Source: Ceratopteris richardii
Taxonomy: Eukaryota; Streptophyta; Polypodiopsida; Polypodiales; Pteridaceae
Length of the DNA stretch: 64,000 nucleotides
NCBI GenBank assembly: GCA_020310875.1
Contig: CM035423.1
Coordinates: 141,134,723-141,198,722, forward strand
Reading direction: 5' to 3'
Made by a program: the position numbers and the translations under genes. The notes below the pieces were generated by a model. The model searched no databases, was not told where the DNA came from, and saw nothing but the letters and a program-made list of their open reading frames with translations. Positions 11,684 to 22,639 of this stretch are shown piece after piece. Numbering within the stretch: the stretch's first letter is position 1; each line of letters begins with the position of its first letter.

Positions 11684-12378
11684 TGTTGGCATACAAAGCA
11701 ACAGAGGAGTCATGCACAATACGGCAACAAGGCCAAATGGCATACAAAGCAACAGAGGAGTCATGCACAATACGGCAACAAGTCCAAATGGCATACAAAG
11801 CAACAGAGGAGTCATGCACAATACGGCAACAAGGCCAAATCATTTTTTTTCCCATGGATTATTTACAACTCAAGTGATTTTAATCACTACACAAACATTG
11901 TAAATCCCGTTTTTGGTAGAATAGACTCCATTTTGTGCAAGCCGAGGAGTCCTCGAGCTTGAGGAGTATTAGAACTAGCGACATATCAATTTTCATAATA
12001 TTTAGACTCTGTTTGAGCCCTCAAATAGACTCCAGAACCTAATTTTTAACTAGGCCGGACACTAGGTTTAGACAAGACCAAAGCTAGTTAGAAAACTATA
12101 AGAAGAGCTAGAGAGCTCATTTTTGGGGGTAGATTGTTTGTGAATTGAGCTTATGTAAGAGACCTTTTGATTAATGCAAAGAACTCCATTGTTCCTCTCC
12201 TTGTTCTTGCCTTGTGTGCGCGTGTGTGTGTATGTGTGTGCATGCTTGTGTGCTTCTCACTCACGCACTTGTGCCTTCACTTGCTCATAGTCTTCATACT
12301 AGTCCTCACGTCTCCACGGATTGACAATTATGAGGTGAACCTTCTCACGTTGGTACTCACCATTGTGCTAGAGTGACA
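11684..12378 (+). repeat. Gypsy C 5' LTR
   Basis: About 695 bp, from TGTTGGCATAC to GAGTGACA. It contains three 51-bp tandem units at its 5' end, a TATA-like ACTATAAGAAG near 12093 (ACTATAAAAAG in the sister LTRs) and a GT-rich microsatellite near 12218-12245. The same LTR recurs at 41044 (direct) and at 28282 (inverted). Confidence 0.93.
11688..11840 (+). repeat. 51-bp tandem repeat x3 in Gypsy C 5' LTR
   Basis: Three near-identical 51-bp units start at 11688, 11739 and 11790, each beginning GGCATACAAAGCAACAGAGG. The inverted LTR has two (28820-28921) and the Gypsy D LTR has one diverged unit. Confidence 0.95.
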
Positions 12379-12385
12379 CCAAATT

Positions 12386-12403
12386 TGGCGCCGTTGCCGA
12401 GGA
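12386..12403 (+). promoter_or_regulatory. Gypsy C primer binding site, tRNA-Asp
   Basis: TGGCGCCGTTGCCGAGGA follows the LTR after a 7-bp spacer. It matches the complement of the plant tRNA-Asp(GUC) 3' end with one mismatch; the Gypsy D copy is a perfect 18-base match. Confidence 0.85.
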
Positions 12404-14234
12404 GAGAGCTTCGAGGACGAGCGTGTGATGGTAAGACGTCGAGTTGAGACATTGGAGTTATAAGTAATATCCTTCTTTCTCTTAATTTTTCTTCATTTTT
12501 TCCTTACTTTCGCATCACCATCATCACCATCATCATCTCCACCATCTCCCACCTCCATCTCCATCTCCACAAAAAATTTCAGTTTTTTGGTCATATTACA
12601 CCCCCCACCTCATTTCCCTCATTTCATTGTGAGAGAGAGCGAGAGAGAGCTTGCATGCTATCTGTTTTTGGTGTGTTTTTGAGCTTTCGTTGCAGGAACT
12701 TGCTGTACCACCTCCTCCAGCAGTGTGCGCAGGTACGACAGACTCTGCACAGGTCCCGGGACGACGACCTCTGTCTGTCGCGACAGACAGAAAAACTTAA
12801 AATTTTGTGAATGCATGTTTGGCACGGTAACCTACACCATTAGGGCACTCTAAATCACTAGAAGTTTCTCAAAAATTTGCGTTTTTTCAGTCTATCGCGA
12901 CAGACACCGTCTATCGCGACAGACACTGTCTATCGCGACAGACACCATCTATCGCGACAGACAGAGACCCACGATAGACCCGTCTATCGCGACAGACACC
13001 GTCTATCGCGACAGACCAAAAATCGACGACAGACAGCGTCTATCGCGACAGACACCGTCCATCGCGATAGACCAGTCTATCGCGACAGACACCGTCTATC
13101 GCGACAGACCAAATCACGACAGATGACAGACAGCGTCTATCGCGACAGACACCGTCTATCGCGACAGACCAAATCACGACAGACGACAGACAGCGTCTAT
13201 CGCGACAGACACCGTCTATCGCGACAGACCAAAATTCCACGATAGACACCGTCTATCGCGACAGACACCGTCTATCGCGACAGACAGCCCCCACGATAGT
13301 TTGTGTCTATCGCGACAGACACCGTCTATCGCGACAGACAGACATTTTCGGCAAAAATTAAGGGGTAAATTTTTTGGAAATTTAGGCTAAACTTTGGGCA
13401 TAGTTGCACTTTCAAATACTCATACACTTGCAAAGGCCTTAGAAAAATGCATTAAAACCCTGAAAGGTTCTGTTTGTCTAAGTTAACCCCCTAAACCCTG
13501 AACGGTCATAACTTTTTCATACGAAATCCATTTTTTGAGCTCTAGGGCTTGTCGGAAAGCTCGTGGCATATACTACACGCCCTCAACTGTTTTTTATAAG
13601 AATAACGCGTTGATTTTCAGATAGGATATTTGGAAGTTGACACACAGAGGGGTAGAAACACCAAGGGAGCTCTAGAGGAAATTTCTAGCAACACAAAAGG
13701 GGGAACAAGGGTCATTAAAAAAGTGGCTGAAATAAATTGTCTGTCAATTGAAAGGTCAACTTGGAGCTAATCTTGAGACTGATGCAGGTCTATTGAGAAG
13801 CAATTGAGAGCGTCCAAGCAAGGGTTTTGCGCAAGCTTGAGAATCAACTTCTCGAGCACTAAAGAGCAAGGTTCAACAAGAAAGGTCGGAATACTCTCAA
13901 CTCCTCTTCGTCAATTCCTAGCTTAGGCTAAGAACGATTAGAAGTAGGAGTAAGTCAGGGCGACGATAGGCAACTATCAAGTTGAAGCATACCTAAACTT
14001 TCAAGCTCAAGCTAAGGGCATAATCCTTGTACTGTCGAGAATTTTAAAGGGAAAGAACTTAACGTGGAACGATCAACTGTAAGTGCGAAACAACATTCAT
14101 ATATTCCTGACGACGTGATATCAGACAAGACCTTAAACACGATAAAATAACTAAAAAGAACCAAGCGACTAATATAAAGTAACCAGCAACGAGGTTGTAC
14201 TCTGGGCAAAGAACTGTGCTACTTAGATAGGCAT
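12404..14234 (+). other. Gypsy C leader with candidate splice sites
   Basis: About 1.8 kb without a convincing gene. It holds a conserved GTGATGGTAAGACGT (GT at 12431) that reads as a splice donor, an acceptor-like pyrimidine stretch ending TTGCAG at 12695, a 20-bp perfect palindrome at 12771-12790, the TCGCGA array at 12890-13343, and a second acceptor-like GATGCAG near 13787. The same elements occur in order in D and E, which argues that they are functional parts of the family's leader and not chance. Confidence 0.6.
12890..13343 (+). repeat. TCGCGA-centred tandem array in Gypsy C leader
   Basis: About 17 copies of a core CTATCGCGACAGACACCGT (19 bp, with variants and short spacers). Each contains the self-complementary hexamer TCGCGA flanked by GTCTA/GACAGAC arms, so each unit can pair with itself or its neighbour. 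Open frames across it are by-products of the repeat, not genes. Confidence 0.95.
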
Positions 14235-17090
14235 ATGAACCTTAGATCAGGACGACATCTAGTAAGGGAGAGACAAAGCCTCAGATCTTCAGAGGCTAGT
14301 GTTAACCACACTGCTAGGTCTTGGGCCCAGCAGTTGAGCCACCACTCGTACTACCCTAGCTCTGAGACCAGTGAGTCAGAGATGTCTCAAGGCATGGACA
14401 GACCTACAGGAAGTTCAGGAGTGCCTTACTTGCACAGGGTAGAAGGCCCTTACAAAACACAGTTGGAATACCTTAGGACCAACCGATTAGGTGCTAGCAT
14501 CTATGAGGACGGCCTAGGAAGATCCGTGGTCCAGATTAAAAACCCTGACCAATCCATAGGACTAGAGCACCCAGCTGTCAAGTTTGAAAACGGTGCATAC
14601 CTGGACAAAGAAGGAACCATATACGTAGTCACCAGTCACCCAGATAGGACAGATGAATTTGGAAATGTAATCTCAGAAGCGGACTTAGGTGACTTGGAAC
14701 AAGGAAACATGGGAATAGAACCTAGAACACCCCGAGGCAAATCTGTTCTCACTAGAATTATCACACCTGAGTGGGTTCCCCAAGACAACAAGAGCATAGA
14801 TTTGCTCCTCAATCGAGAAACTGACAAAGCCTTTTGGAGGTATAAATCTAATCAGCCAACTGATATAGGGACAATCATGATCTATGAGTTTAAGGATCCT
14901 GATAGCCCAGGCAGAGTGACCTACTTAGATCACACTTCGGAGAGGATCTTTGTGGTGACACAAAATGCGAGGCATGCTTACACTTGGAAAGGTGAATTTG
15001 TTTTCCCCCAACCAAGATCGAATGTATCCTATGGTCACCCTGGAGCTGGAACATCCCAAGCTCATGGAATGCAAAGAGACAGAAGTAGAGATAGACCAGA
15101 AGTAAGCTTTGCCAACCCAGTGGGAAGAGAGAGAACGAGGACGGAAACAAATAGAGTAGAACCTTGGATACTCAAAGCTCACAGGAATCAAAGAAACACG
15201 GATGAGTTCCCTCTACCACGACCTAGAGAGCACACAAGAACCTTGAGACCGACTCAGCTAGTCAAGTCCATTAAGAACTACTTCGATGGCACTGGAGATC
15301 CATACGATCATGTGGATGAGTTTAGGCAGGTCCTGAGAGCTGAACAAGTGGAGGATCTATTCACGCAATACAATGCCTTTGGTCTGACCCTTAGGAACAC
15401 TGCCCTGACATGGTTTCAGCCACTAAATGAGAGGCAGTTCAGGAGCATAGACCAACTCCTAGAGGCTTTCATTATTGAATTCCCTAAGAGTGGCATAAGG
15501 CATAATACCTCCTCGTTGATTCACAGCTTCAAGCAAACCCCTCAAGAAACCGTGAGACTTGCAGGAAGAAGATTTAGGCAATACTTAGAAAGGTGCCCTG
15601 TTTCGGAGCTACCCACACCTGCCAAACAAGTAGCTTTATTCCTGGATGGATTGCTAAGTACTAAATTGAGATCTTATGTGTACTTGAAGGACCCTAGGAC
15701 CATAGAAGAGTGTGTACGCATATGTATTGACATTGAGGACAACCTAGGGGAGGAGTTAGAGCTTTCCAAGATATACAAAGACGCGGATAGTGCCTCTAAC
15801 CTCTCTTCCACGCAATCCACATCAATTGAGGAACTGGCAGAGAAAGTAGCTCAGAAGTTAGGTGTCACTAACAAACAAATCCCAAGGTTTGCCCCTGTGA
15901 AAAGGTGCTACACTTGTGGTGGTGACCACATGGCGAATGTCTGCCCCATTATGGCTCAGCCCCAAGTAAATCCTAGTAGCCAGTACTGCACCATAGAACG
16001 GAGATACACCAATCACACCGCACAAGATTGCCCATACAACAAGCAGGCAGTTAGGCAACCCCACCCTCAGCCATACCCTCAGCAGGGAAGATACCAGAAC
16101 CCGTACCCTCCACAACCATATGGCAGGCCACAACAAAATTTCCAACCACAATATCAAAACCAACAAAGGCCTCAGCCTGTGCTAGCACAACAACTCCCAG
16201 CCCCAGCTAATGTGATTCCGGTAAAGTATACTGCTGCAGAAGAGAACCTGAATAGAGCTGTAGTCCCTGTAACATCCTTGCTTTCTGAAAGTGACCCGAG
16301 TGACCATAGCTTTGATTCTACACATGTTGATAGCCCCCGGGCCTACTACATGCAGTCTCCTGAGCATGGTGAGTCCTATTATAGCGAAGAGACAAACGAA
16401 CCTAGTTGGGAGTCAAATTACACGAACATCATGTATGCAAACCCCAACCCTAGGCCTCAACCTAGGCAAGTAAGACCTCCATTCCCAAGAGGACCGTGCT
16501 ACAGATGCCAAGGAGATCACCTCATTCGTGATTGCCCCTTACCTCCACTTACACAAAACCAGTCAGTGACGATCCAAGGCTTCTGCCAAGATTGTGGAAA
16601 AGAGCATCTCTTACGAGATTGCCCAAAGAATCCCAATAATATGCCAAAAATCACGCCTATCAATGTTATTGAGTTAGTGGTAGATTCCAGCGGAAGTGTT
16701 ACTTCCACTGCACCCGTACAGGTAGTCACGAGAGCTCAAGCAGTGCAACAAAACCAAGGGGTAGGCAAGGAAAAGAGCCCAGACGCTAGCGATACTGAGA
16801 GCCAAAATAAAAAGAGAACAAGAGCTTGGAGAGATAGCCGCGAACGCATGAAAAGGCAATGGGCAAAGAAGATGAGTGAACTTGAGGAAAGTCTACGAGA
16901 AACCAAGGCTAAAATCATAGAGATCACATCTCAACCGCACTCTCACACATTCCCACCGCTACCATCCCCATCACCCTCCATCCCTCCACCCTCTAAGACA
17001 CCCCACGTAACCCACCCACCACCCCAAACAGGATCAGTATTAGCTCATCCCACTCCTGAAGACATAGACATGAGGCTTAAAGCATATTAG
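14235..17090 (+). CDS. Gypsy C gag region
   Basis: Starts MNLRSGRHLVRERQSLRSSE, the same start as in D (43708) and E (48020). The N-terminal ~330 residues are specific to the family. A Retrotrans_gag capsid domain follows at about residues 337-520 (LVKSIKNYFDGTGDPYDHV, NTALTWFQPLNER, RRFRQYLERC). Three clear CCHC zinc knuckles are spread far apart: CYTCGGDHMANVC, CYRCQGDHLIRDC and CQDCGKEHLLRDC, with a degenerate fourth between the first two. The C-terminal part has a basic helix (RAWRDSRERMKRQWAKKM) and a proline-rich tail. At about 950 residues this is longer than most plant Gypsy gags. Role: particle assembly and RNA binding. Confidence 0.9.
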   Translation: MNLRSGRHLVRERQSLRSSEASVNHTARSWAQQLSHHSYYPSSETSESEMSQGMDRPTGSSGVPYLHRVEGPYKTQLEYLRTNRLGASIYEDGLGRSVVQIKNPDQSIGLEHPAVKFENGAYLDKEGTIYVVTSHPDRTDEFGNVISEADLGDLEQGNMGIEPRTPRGKSVLTRIITPEWVPQDNKSIDLLLNRETDKAFWRYKSNQPTDIGTIMIYEFKDPDSPGRVTYLDHTSERIFVVTQNARHAYTWKGEFVFPQPRSNVSYGHPGAGTSQAHGMQRDRSRDRPEVSFANPVGRERTRTETNRVEPWILKAHRNQRNTDEFPLPRPREHTRTLRPTQLVKSIKNYFDGTGDPYDHVDEFRQVLRAEQVEDLFTQYNAFGLTLRNTALTWFQPLNERQFRSIDQLLEAFIIEFPKSGIRHNTSSLIHSFKQTPQETVRLAGRRFRQYLERCPVSELPTPAKQVALFLDGLLSTKLRSYVYLKDPRTIEECVRICIDIEDNLGEELELSKIYKDADSASNLSSTQSTSIEELAEKVAQKLGVTNKQIPRFAPVKRCYTCGGDHMANVCPIMAQPQVNPSSQYCTIERRYTNHTAQDCPYNKQAVRQPHPQPYPQQGRYQNPYPPQPYGRPQQNFQPQYQNQQRPQPVLAQQLPAPANVIPVKYTAAEENLNRAVVPVTSLLSESDPSDHSFDSTHVDSPRAYYMQSPEHGESYYSEETNEPSWESNYTNIMYANPNPRPQPRQVRPPFPRGPCYRCQGDHLIRDCPLPPLTQNQSVTIQGFCQDCGKEHLLRDCPKNPNNMPKITPINVIELVVDSSGSVTSTAPVQVVTRAQAVQQNQGVGKEKSPDASDTESQNKKRTRAWRDSRERMKRQWAKKMSELEESLRETKAKIIEITSQPHSHTFPPLPSPSPSIPPPSKTPHVTHPPPQTGSVLAHPTPEDIDMRLKAY

Positions 17091-17183
17091 GCCAGAATCC
17101 AAGAAGGGCCAAACGTCACGGATCATGACAAGTGCTATCCTAGAGCTGACCTAGAGATAGAAAGAACCAAGCTGTGCGCGAAA

Positions 17184-18600
17184 ATGGTCGCATTGGCTCA
17201 GACTATGTTTGAAGCCAGTCGCCTTTTCAATTACTCGGGCTCAGCCAAGACGCAATTACACTTGGATGGATTCCTAGAGAAGTTAGAGGGAATAATTGCA
17301 AGATCTGCCAGGGAAGAAAAAAATCAAGAAAAAGATAAAGCAAGCAAAAACATGAACCATCCCCCATCGGAAGTTTATGTGGCCAATTCCACTAAACCAG
17401 ACAACTTCCCCTCCTTAGAAAGAATAGAGAGGCTAATTGCACAATTAGAAAAGGAACCTGCCCCTCAAAGAAAGGAAAGGGCAAGAGAACGGATAAGCAA
17501 GCCTCTTCAGGAAGCCCATGTGCCTCCTCAAGAAGCTTATCTTCCCCCCCAAAAGGCACATGAGCCTCCCTCGAAAGCTTGCGTACCTCCACAGGTTGCC
17601 TACATTCCTTCTCAGGGAGCGTATGAGCCTGTTCGGAAAAGTAATAGAATAAGTAACCCTCCCCAGGAAGCTTGTGCTCCAGCCATCTATGAGAACGAGG
17701 AGAGAGCCAACGATAGAATAAGCCCTCCTTCCCAGGTTGCTTATGCGCCTAATTCTACGGAGCCAGACACTTCTTCTTCTATGAATCGGTTTGCACCAGA
17801 CTTCCTACGAGAGATTCAAGAAGACAAATGGGATAACGAAAGTGAAGTCGCCCCTCCCTTTGAACTTGTGGATGATGCACACGACCAATTCCCACAAGAC
17901 ATCCCATCTATTTACGGGGAACATGAGAGTACTCAATCTCACGAGAGATTGGACTTTGAATCTAATTCCATACAAGAGTTACCCCACTTCACAGGACCAT
18001 GGGAAGCAAAGTCCACCTGTATGAGAGCACCTACAGTCATGGTAAGAAACGAAGATTCAGTCATACCTAGGAACACAGAGGTAGTGAAGAACACTAACGT
18101 GCAGTGCAATCTCAAGTTAGAAGAGCTACTCAGGGTTAGACCTGAATTATGGAAACATGTAGCCAAACAAGTACCAGAGATAGCAAAACCTCGTTCCCAG
18201 GTAGGATCCCATAGGACAGTGCCAGAAATTCCCTTGGATAAGATAGGAGATATGTGTGAAGGTGAAGAAGGGAACACCTATCTTCCCATCACCTACCAGG
18301 AGTACACCACCAAGGCAATTTTGGACTCAGGTGCAGAGTTGCAATTGCCACTACTTCCCTATGGAAGCGTTGGGGCAAGCCGGCACTCAGGCCAACGAGA
18401 ATGAAATTGCAGATGGCCGATGGTCACATAGAGAGACCCCTAGGATTGCTAGAAGGAATAACTCTCACCACTTGTGGTGTCGAGTTTGAGCATACATTTG
18501 CCATATGTGACTTCAGCAAAAATCATGCCTATGAGATGATTTTGGGAAGACCATTTATGCGACAGTTGCAAGTGGTACAGGATTGGGGAACCAACTCCTT
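17184..18600 (+). CDS. Gypsy C gag-pol linker and first retropepsin
   Basis: A linker with many copies of a short motif of form PPQ-x-A-Y/H-x-P (about eight between 17500 and 17760) is followed by an acidic stretch. The first aspartic protease follows: YTTKAILDSGA near 18310 carries the D-S-G catalytic triad, and MILGRPFM near 18533 is the matching hydrophobic ILG strand. It lies directly upstream of RT, the usual Ty3/Gypsy position. Fossil; the region is partly broken. Confidence 0.75.
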
Positions 18601-18699
18601 GTATTTGCAACACTTGGGTGTTACGACCAAAGTCAATCTCAAGGATTATTCTCATAGAGATGTCCCTCCTATCCAATGGAATCCCATCCATAGAGCCAA

Positions 18700-20790
18700 A
18701 GATGATACAGAATCGGTGCATTCCATAGGGTCTGGATCCTCATGGATGCATGAAGACACTCACTTATGGATGTGCAAGGTAGCAATAGAAGAAGAGAAGA
18801 GAGAGAAAGCCAGAGAGGTAGGTGCGAAAGAAACCCATAGATCAATCCAAGACCCAGCCTATGCACCTGTAGTTTTTCCAGACGAAGAATTTGAACCTCA
18901 CGGTTGGGCAAAAATTTTAGCAACAATGGACGTAGCCATCAATGAAGAACAATGGACACCTCACTATGATGAGGATGGCTATGACATTTCAGTCTTCTCC
19001 ATAGAGCCAATCATGGGAGAGGCAGTTCTAGAAGAATGCGAACCTAGCCCTGATGCATTTGAGGATGCAAGTGACTCCGACCTAGAGTCAATCATTATGG
19101 ACCCACCATTTGCATCAGATGAGGAATACTTCTATGAAGTAGAATTTCAACCCCAGAGGCATGGAGATCTTACAAACGATGTAAGATTAGCAACACAGGT
19201 GACCCAGAAGGAAGAAGGGAAGAAACGAAAGAAGAGAGATGTCTCACCAGAAGAGGAAGAATCTTTGTTTGAGGTCCCAGAAAATTTTAAGAAGTATGAG
19301 ATAGATGACAGGAGAGTCATGATAAGAATGCCTAAACGAGAGGCACAATCAGGAGAGGCCTATGATAACAAAGAAACCACCAAGAAAATAGTAGTGGCCC
19401 TAGAAGAAGGAGAGGAGAGATGCACGTACATAGGCCATGACCTAACAGAGGAAGAAGAGCATGCGTTGATAGCCTTGCTAAGAGAATACAGAGATGTATT
19501 CGCTTGGAGTTACAAGGATTTGAAAGGTGTTGACCCCGATATATGCTCACACACTATCCCCATGACCTCAGATGCTAAACCCTCTAAGCAAAAGCCCTAT
19601 ACTTATAATGATAATTACGCTGCTAAGATCAAAGAAGAGATAGATAGATTGGTTGAAGCTGGATTTATCTATGAAATTGAGCACACTGAATGGGTATCCC
19701 CCATCGTAGTGGTGCCCAAGAAGAATGGCAAGCTGCGTGTGTGCATTAACTTGAAAAAGGTTAATGCAGCCACAATTCGAGATAACTATCCGCTTCCCAT
19801 CACAGAACATCTCTTAGAAAGAGTGGCAGGCAAGGAAGTGTACAGCTTCCTTGATGGATTTTCGGGCTACAATCAAGTAGCCATAGCCCCAGAGGATCAG
19901 CATAAGACAGCCTTTGCCACAGAATGGGGCATTTTTGCTTTTAGAGTAATGCCATTTTGGCTTACCAATGCACCAGCTACCTTCCAGAGGCTGATGTGCC
20001 ATGTGTTTAAGGAGTTCCTGAGGAAGAGTTTAGAAGTCTACGTTGATGATCTTTGTGCTCATTCCAACATTAGACAAACCCATATCCTTGAACTCAGACA
20101 AATCTTTGACAAATGTAGAGAATATCAAGTCTGCCTGAACCCAGAAAAGTGCGTTTTTATGGTCAGGCAAGGCAAGATTCTAGGACACATAGTGTCAAAG
20201 AATGGCATATCTACCGACGAAGAAAAAGTGAGAGCCATAGCAGAGCTACCTAGGCCAAAGAATGTCAAGGAAGTACAAGCTTTCATGGGGCATTGTGGTT
20301 ATTACCGACGATTTATACACATGTATGTTGTCATTGCAAAGCCCATGTACGGGCTTCTGACTAACTTTGAGTGGACGGATGAATGTGAGAATTCCTTCCA
20401 GGAGCTTAAACGAAGATTATGTTCAGCACCAATCTTGACCACTCCAGATTGGAATAAGCCATTCCATGTTCACGTGGATGCATCCAATTATGCTATTGGA
20501 TGTGTACTTGCACAACCTACTGGTGAAGGTAATATGGATCTTCCAATTGCCTATGCCAGTAGACAATTGAATGCGGCTGAACGGAATTACACCACTACAG
20601 AGCGAGAAGGATTAGGCATGGTATATGCAGTTAAGAAGTTTAGACACTATTTGCTTGCAAATAAGTTTAAATTTTTTACTGATCATCAGGCATTGCTATA
20701 CCTCGTAAACAAGCCATGCAATACAGGGAGATTAGTGAGATGGTTTCTCTTGCTAATGGAATATGATTTTGAGGTTGTGGTAAGGAGCCT
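18700..20790 (+). CDS. Gypsy C reverse transcriptase and RNase H region
   Basis: After an acidic linker, the RT domain runs from about 19480 to 20150: WVSPIVVVPKKNGKLRVC, YPLPITEHLLERVAG, FLDGFSGYNQVAIAPEDQ, TAFATEWGIFAFRVMPF and the catalytic EVYVDDLCAHS. Thumb and connection follow (LGHIVSKNGIS, FMGHCGYYRRFI). RNase H is visible from about 20450 (FHVHVDASNYAIGCVLAQ, AERNYTTTEREGLGMVYAVK, FFTDHQALLYLV). The family is Ty3/Gypsy, Athila/Tat side. No second RNase H was found before the integrase. Confidence 0.92.
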
Positions 20791-20792
20791 AC

Positions 20793-22600
20793 GTGTTTAA
20801 TTTGGAAGTGGTGCCACAGTGGGCTAAGCCATTGGTACCAGTATTGACATACGGGCCTAACCATCCAGTGGTAAACACACGGAATAGAGAGGTTGTAAAA
20901 GCCCAAAAGTACCACATCATGGCTGGAAGTATGTACAAGCACACAGATCAAGGGATCTTGGCTTGTTGCGTAGAAGAGGATGAGTACTCTAAATGGTTGC
21001 AATTAGCACATGTAGGTGCACTAAAGCAACACCATTCAAAGCAACTAACTTTACAGACCCTAAAGAGACTCGGAGTACATTGGCCAACTATGGAAGCTGA
21101 TGTCCAAAAGTTGTGCAAGGAATGCCCAATCTGCTGCACTAAACCACCAGTGGAACACGCCACTCTTTATCAAATATCCATTGTGCCAGATTGGAGCGAA
21201 CCTCTAGCATCCTTCCTGAGAACAAACACATTCCCTCCAGACATGACTCTGGCTAGGAAAAGGAGTTTAGAACAAGAAGCCCTGGATTACTCACTCATTG
21301 GTGATAATCTATACAAGCGTGGTAAAGATGGTTACCTGAGGCTATGTGTCCATGAAAGTGAGTATCTTAAGATCTTAGAAACTGCTCACCAAGGTGTAGC
21401 AGGAGGACACTTTGGACCGGATCGGGTGATCAAGGCAATACTATTTGCGGGTTTCTGGTGGCCTACCCTTCACATGGATGCACATACCTATGTGAAACGG
21501 TGTGATGTCTGTCAGAGGACTCAGTATCCTATACGCAAAGATGAGATGCCACTGAAACCTATGATGGGTGGACGTGCATTCTCTAAGTGGGGAATAGACT
21601 TCGTAGGTCCTATTAATCCCCCAGCTAAAGGTTCTCATGCGGAATACATCATTGTTGCAACAGATTATCTCACCGAGTGGGTAGAGGTAAAGGCTACGAC
21701 AAAGAACGATGCTCAAACAACTGCCAAATTCTTGTTTGAGAATGTATTCACAAGATACGGGCTACCTATAGAGCTTGTAAGTGATAGAGGCACTCATTTC
21801 TTAAATGAAGTGATTGAAAATCTACTCCAAGAATTCTTGGTAACACACAAGAAGTCTGCCCCCTATCACCCTCAAGCTAATGGACAAGCTGAGAGCACTA
21901 ATAAGATCTTATGCAATGTACTGACGAAATTAGTGAACACTAAACGCTCTGATTGGGACAAACAGCTACACCATGCTGTTTGGGCATACCGAGTTGCCTA
22001 CAAAACGGTACTCCAAGCCACCCCCTTTCAGATGGTATTTGGCCAAAACGTTGTGCTACCCCTGGACTTCTTGATTCCTACATTGAGAGTAGCACAAGAG
22101 CACGAATGGACAGGTCATGAACTCTCCTCTAGGATCTTTGACCTTGAACGATTAGGAGAAACAAGACTGAGAGCAGCTGCAGGAATATATGTAGCCAAGA
22201 AGAGGCAGAAGGCATACTTTGATGCCCATGTGAAGGATAAGGGTTTGAAAGCAGGAGATCTAGTTTTAGTCTATACACTGAAACAACACGCAAGGAAGCT
22301 AGAAAAGAGAGGCTACGGACCTATGATCATCAATAGGATCTCCACGAGTGGAGCAGTACAATTAGCCACGTTAGAGGGTGATATTCTCCCAAACTATATT
22401 AGCGGTTGCAGAGTCAAGTTGTATCAGGAACCCCTCACGGAGGAAATGCTCAGCCGACTCAACACTGCTAAGAAACGCAAAGAGGAAGAAAAGCGAATTC
22501 GAGAAGAAGCTCAAGCAGAAGCTTTAGAACGCATCAGAAGGATGAAGTTACGAAGGCAAGGCCGAGATCAGACTAGAACAGATGACTATGCAGATCAAGG
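20793..22600 (+). CDS. Gypsy C integrase region with two H2C2-like fingers
   Basis: The segment opens with a first HHCC-like finger (LAHVGALKQHH near 21005, then CKECPICC near 21117). A second, canonical integrase H2C2 finger follows (TAHQGVAGGHFGPDRV near 21380, CDVCQRTQ near 21512). The rve core covers about 21590-21930: KWGIDFVGPINPP (first Asp), ELVSDRGTHFLNEV (second Asp), YHPQANGQAESTNK (Glu). The C-terminal domain (AGDLVLVYTLKQHARKLEKRGYGP split over about 22245-22330) and a highly charged KRKEEEKRIREEAQAEALER helix complete it. It would join element cDNA to chromosomal DNA. Confidence 0.9.
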
Positions 22601-22639
22601 ATATCCTATGGCCATGTGTGAAGTCGCAGGAACAAGCTC

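Noticed and set aside
12218-12250. Short cysteine/valine-rich membrane-like ORF in the LTRs (also at 28440, 41495, 46232, 62045, 62580)
   Set aside because: It is translation of a GT/CA microsatellite in the LTR and recurs on both strands of every LTR copy.
12877-13249. Open frames on both strands rich in repeated YRDRHRLSRQT-type peptides
   Set aside because: They are a by-product of a repeat unit without stops and begin and end with the array.
12890-13343. CRISPR-like array
   Set aside because: Units are 19 bp with no unique 30-bp spacers, sit inside a retrotransposon leader, and no cas genes exist; it is a tandem satellite.
20450-20790. Second (archaeal-type) RNase H diagnostic of Tat elements
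   Set aside because: Only one RNase H with DASNYAIG and TDHQALLYL is seen; the interval before integrase holds an extra HHCC-like finger instead.
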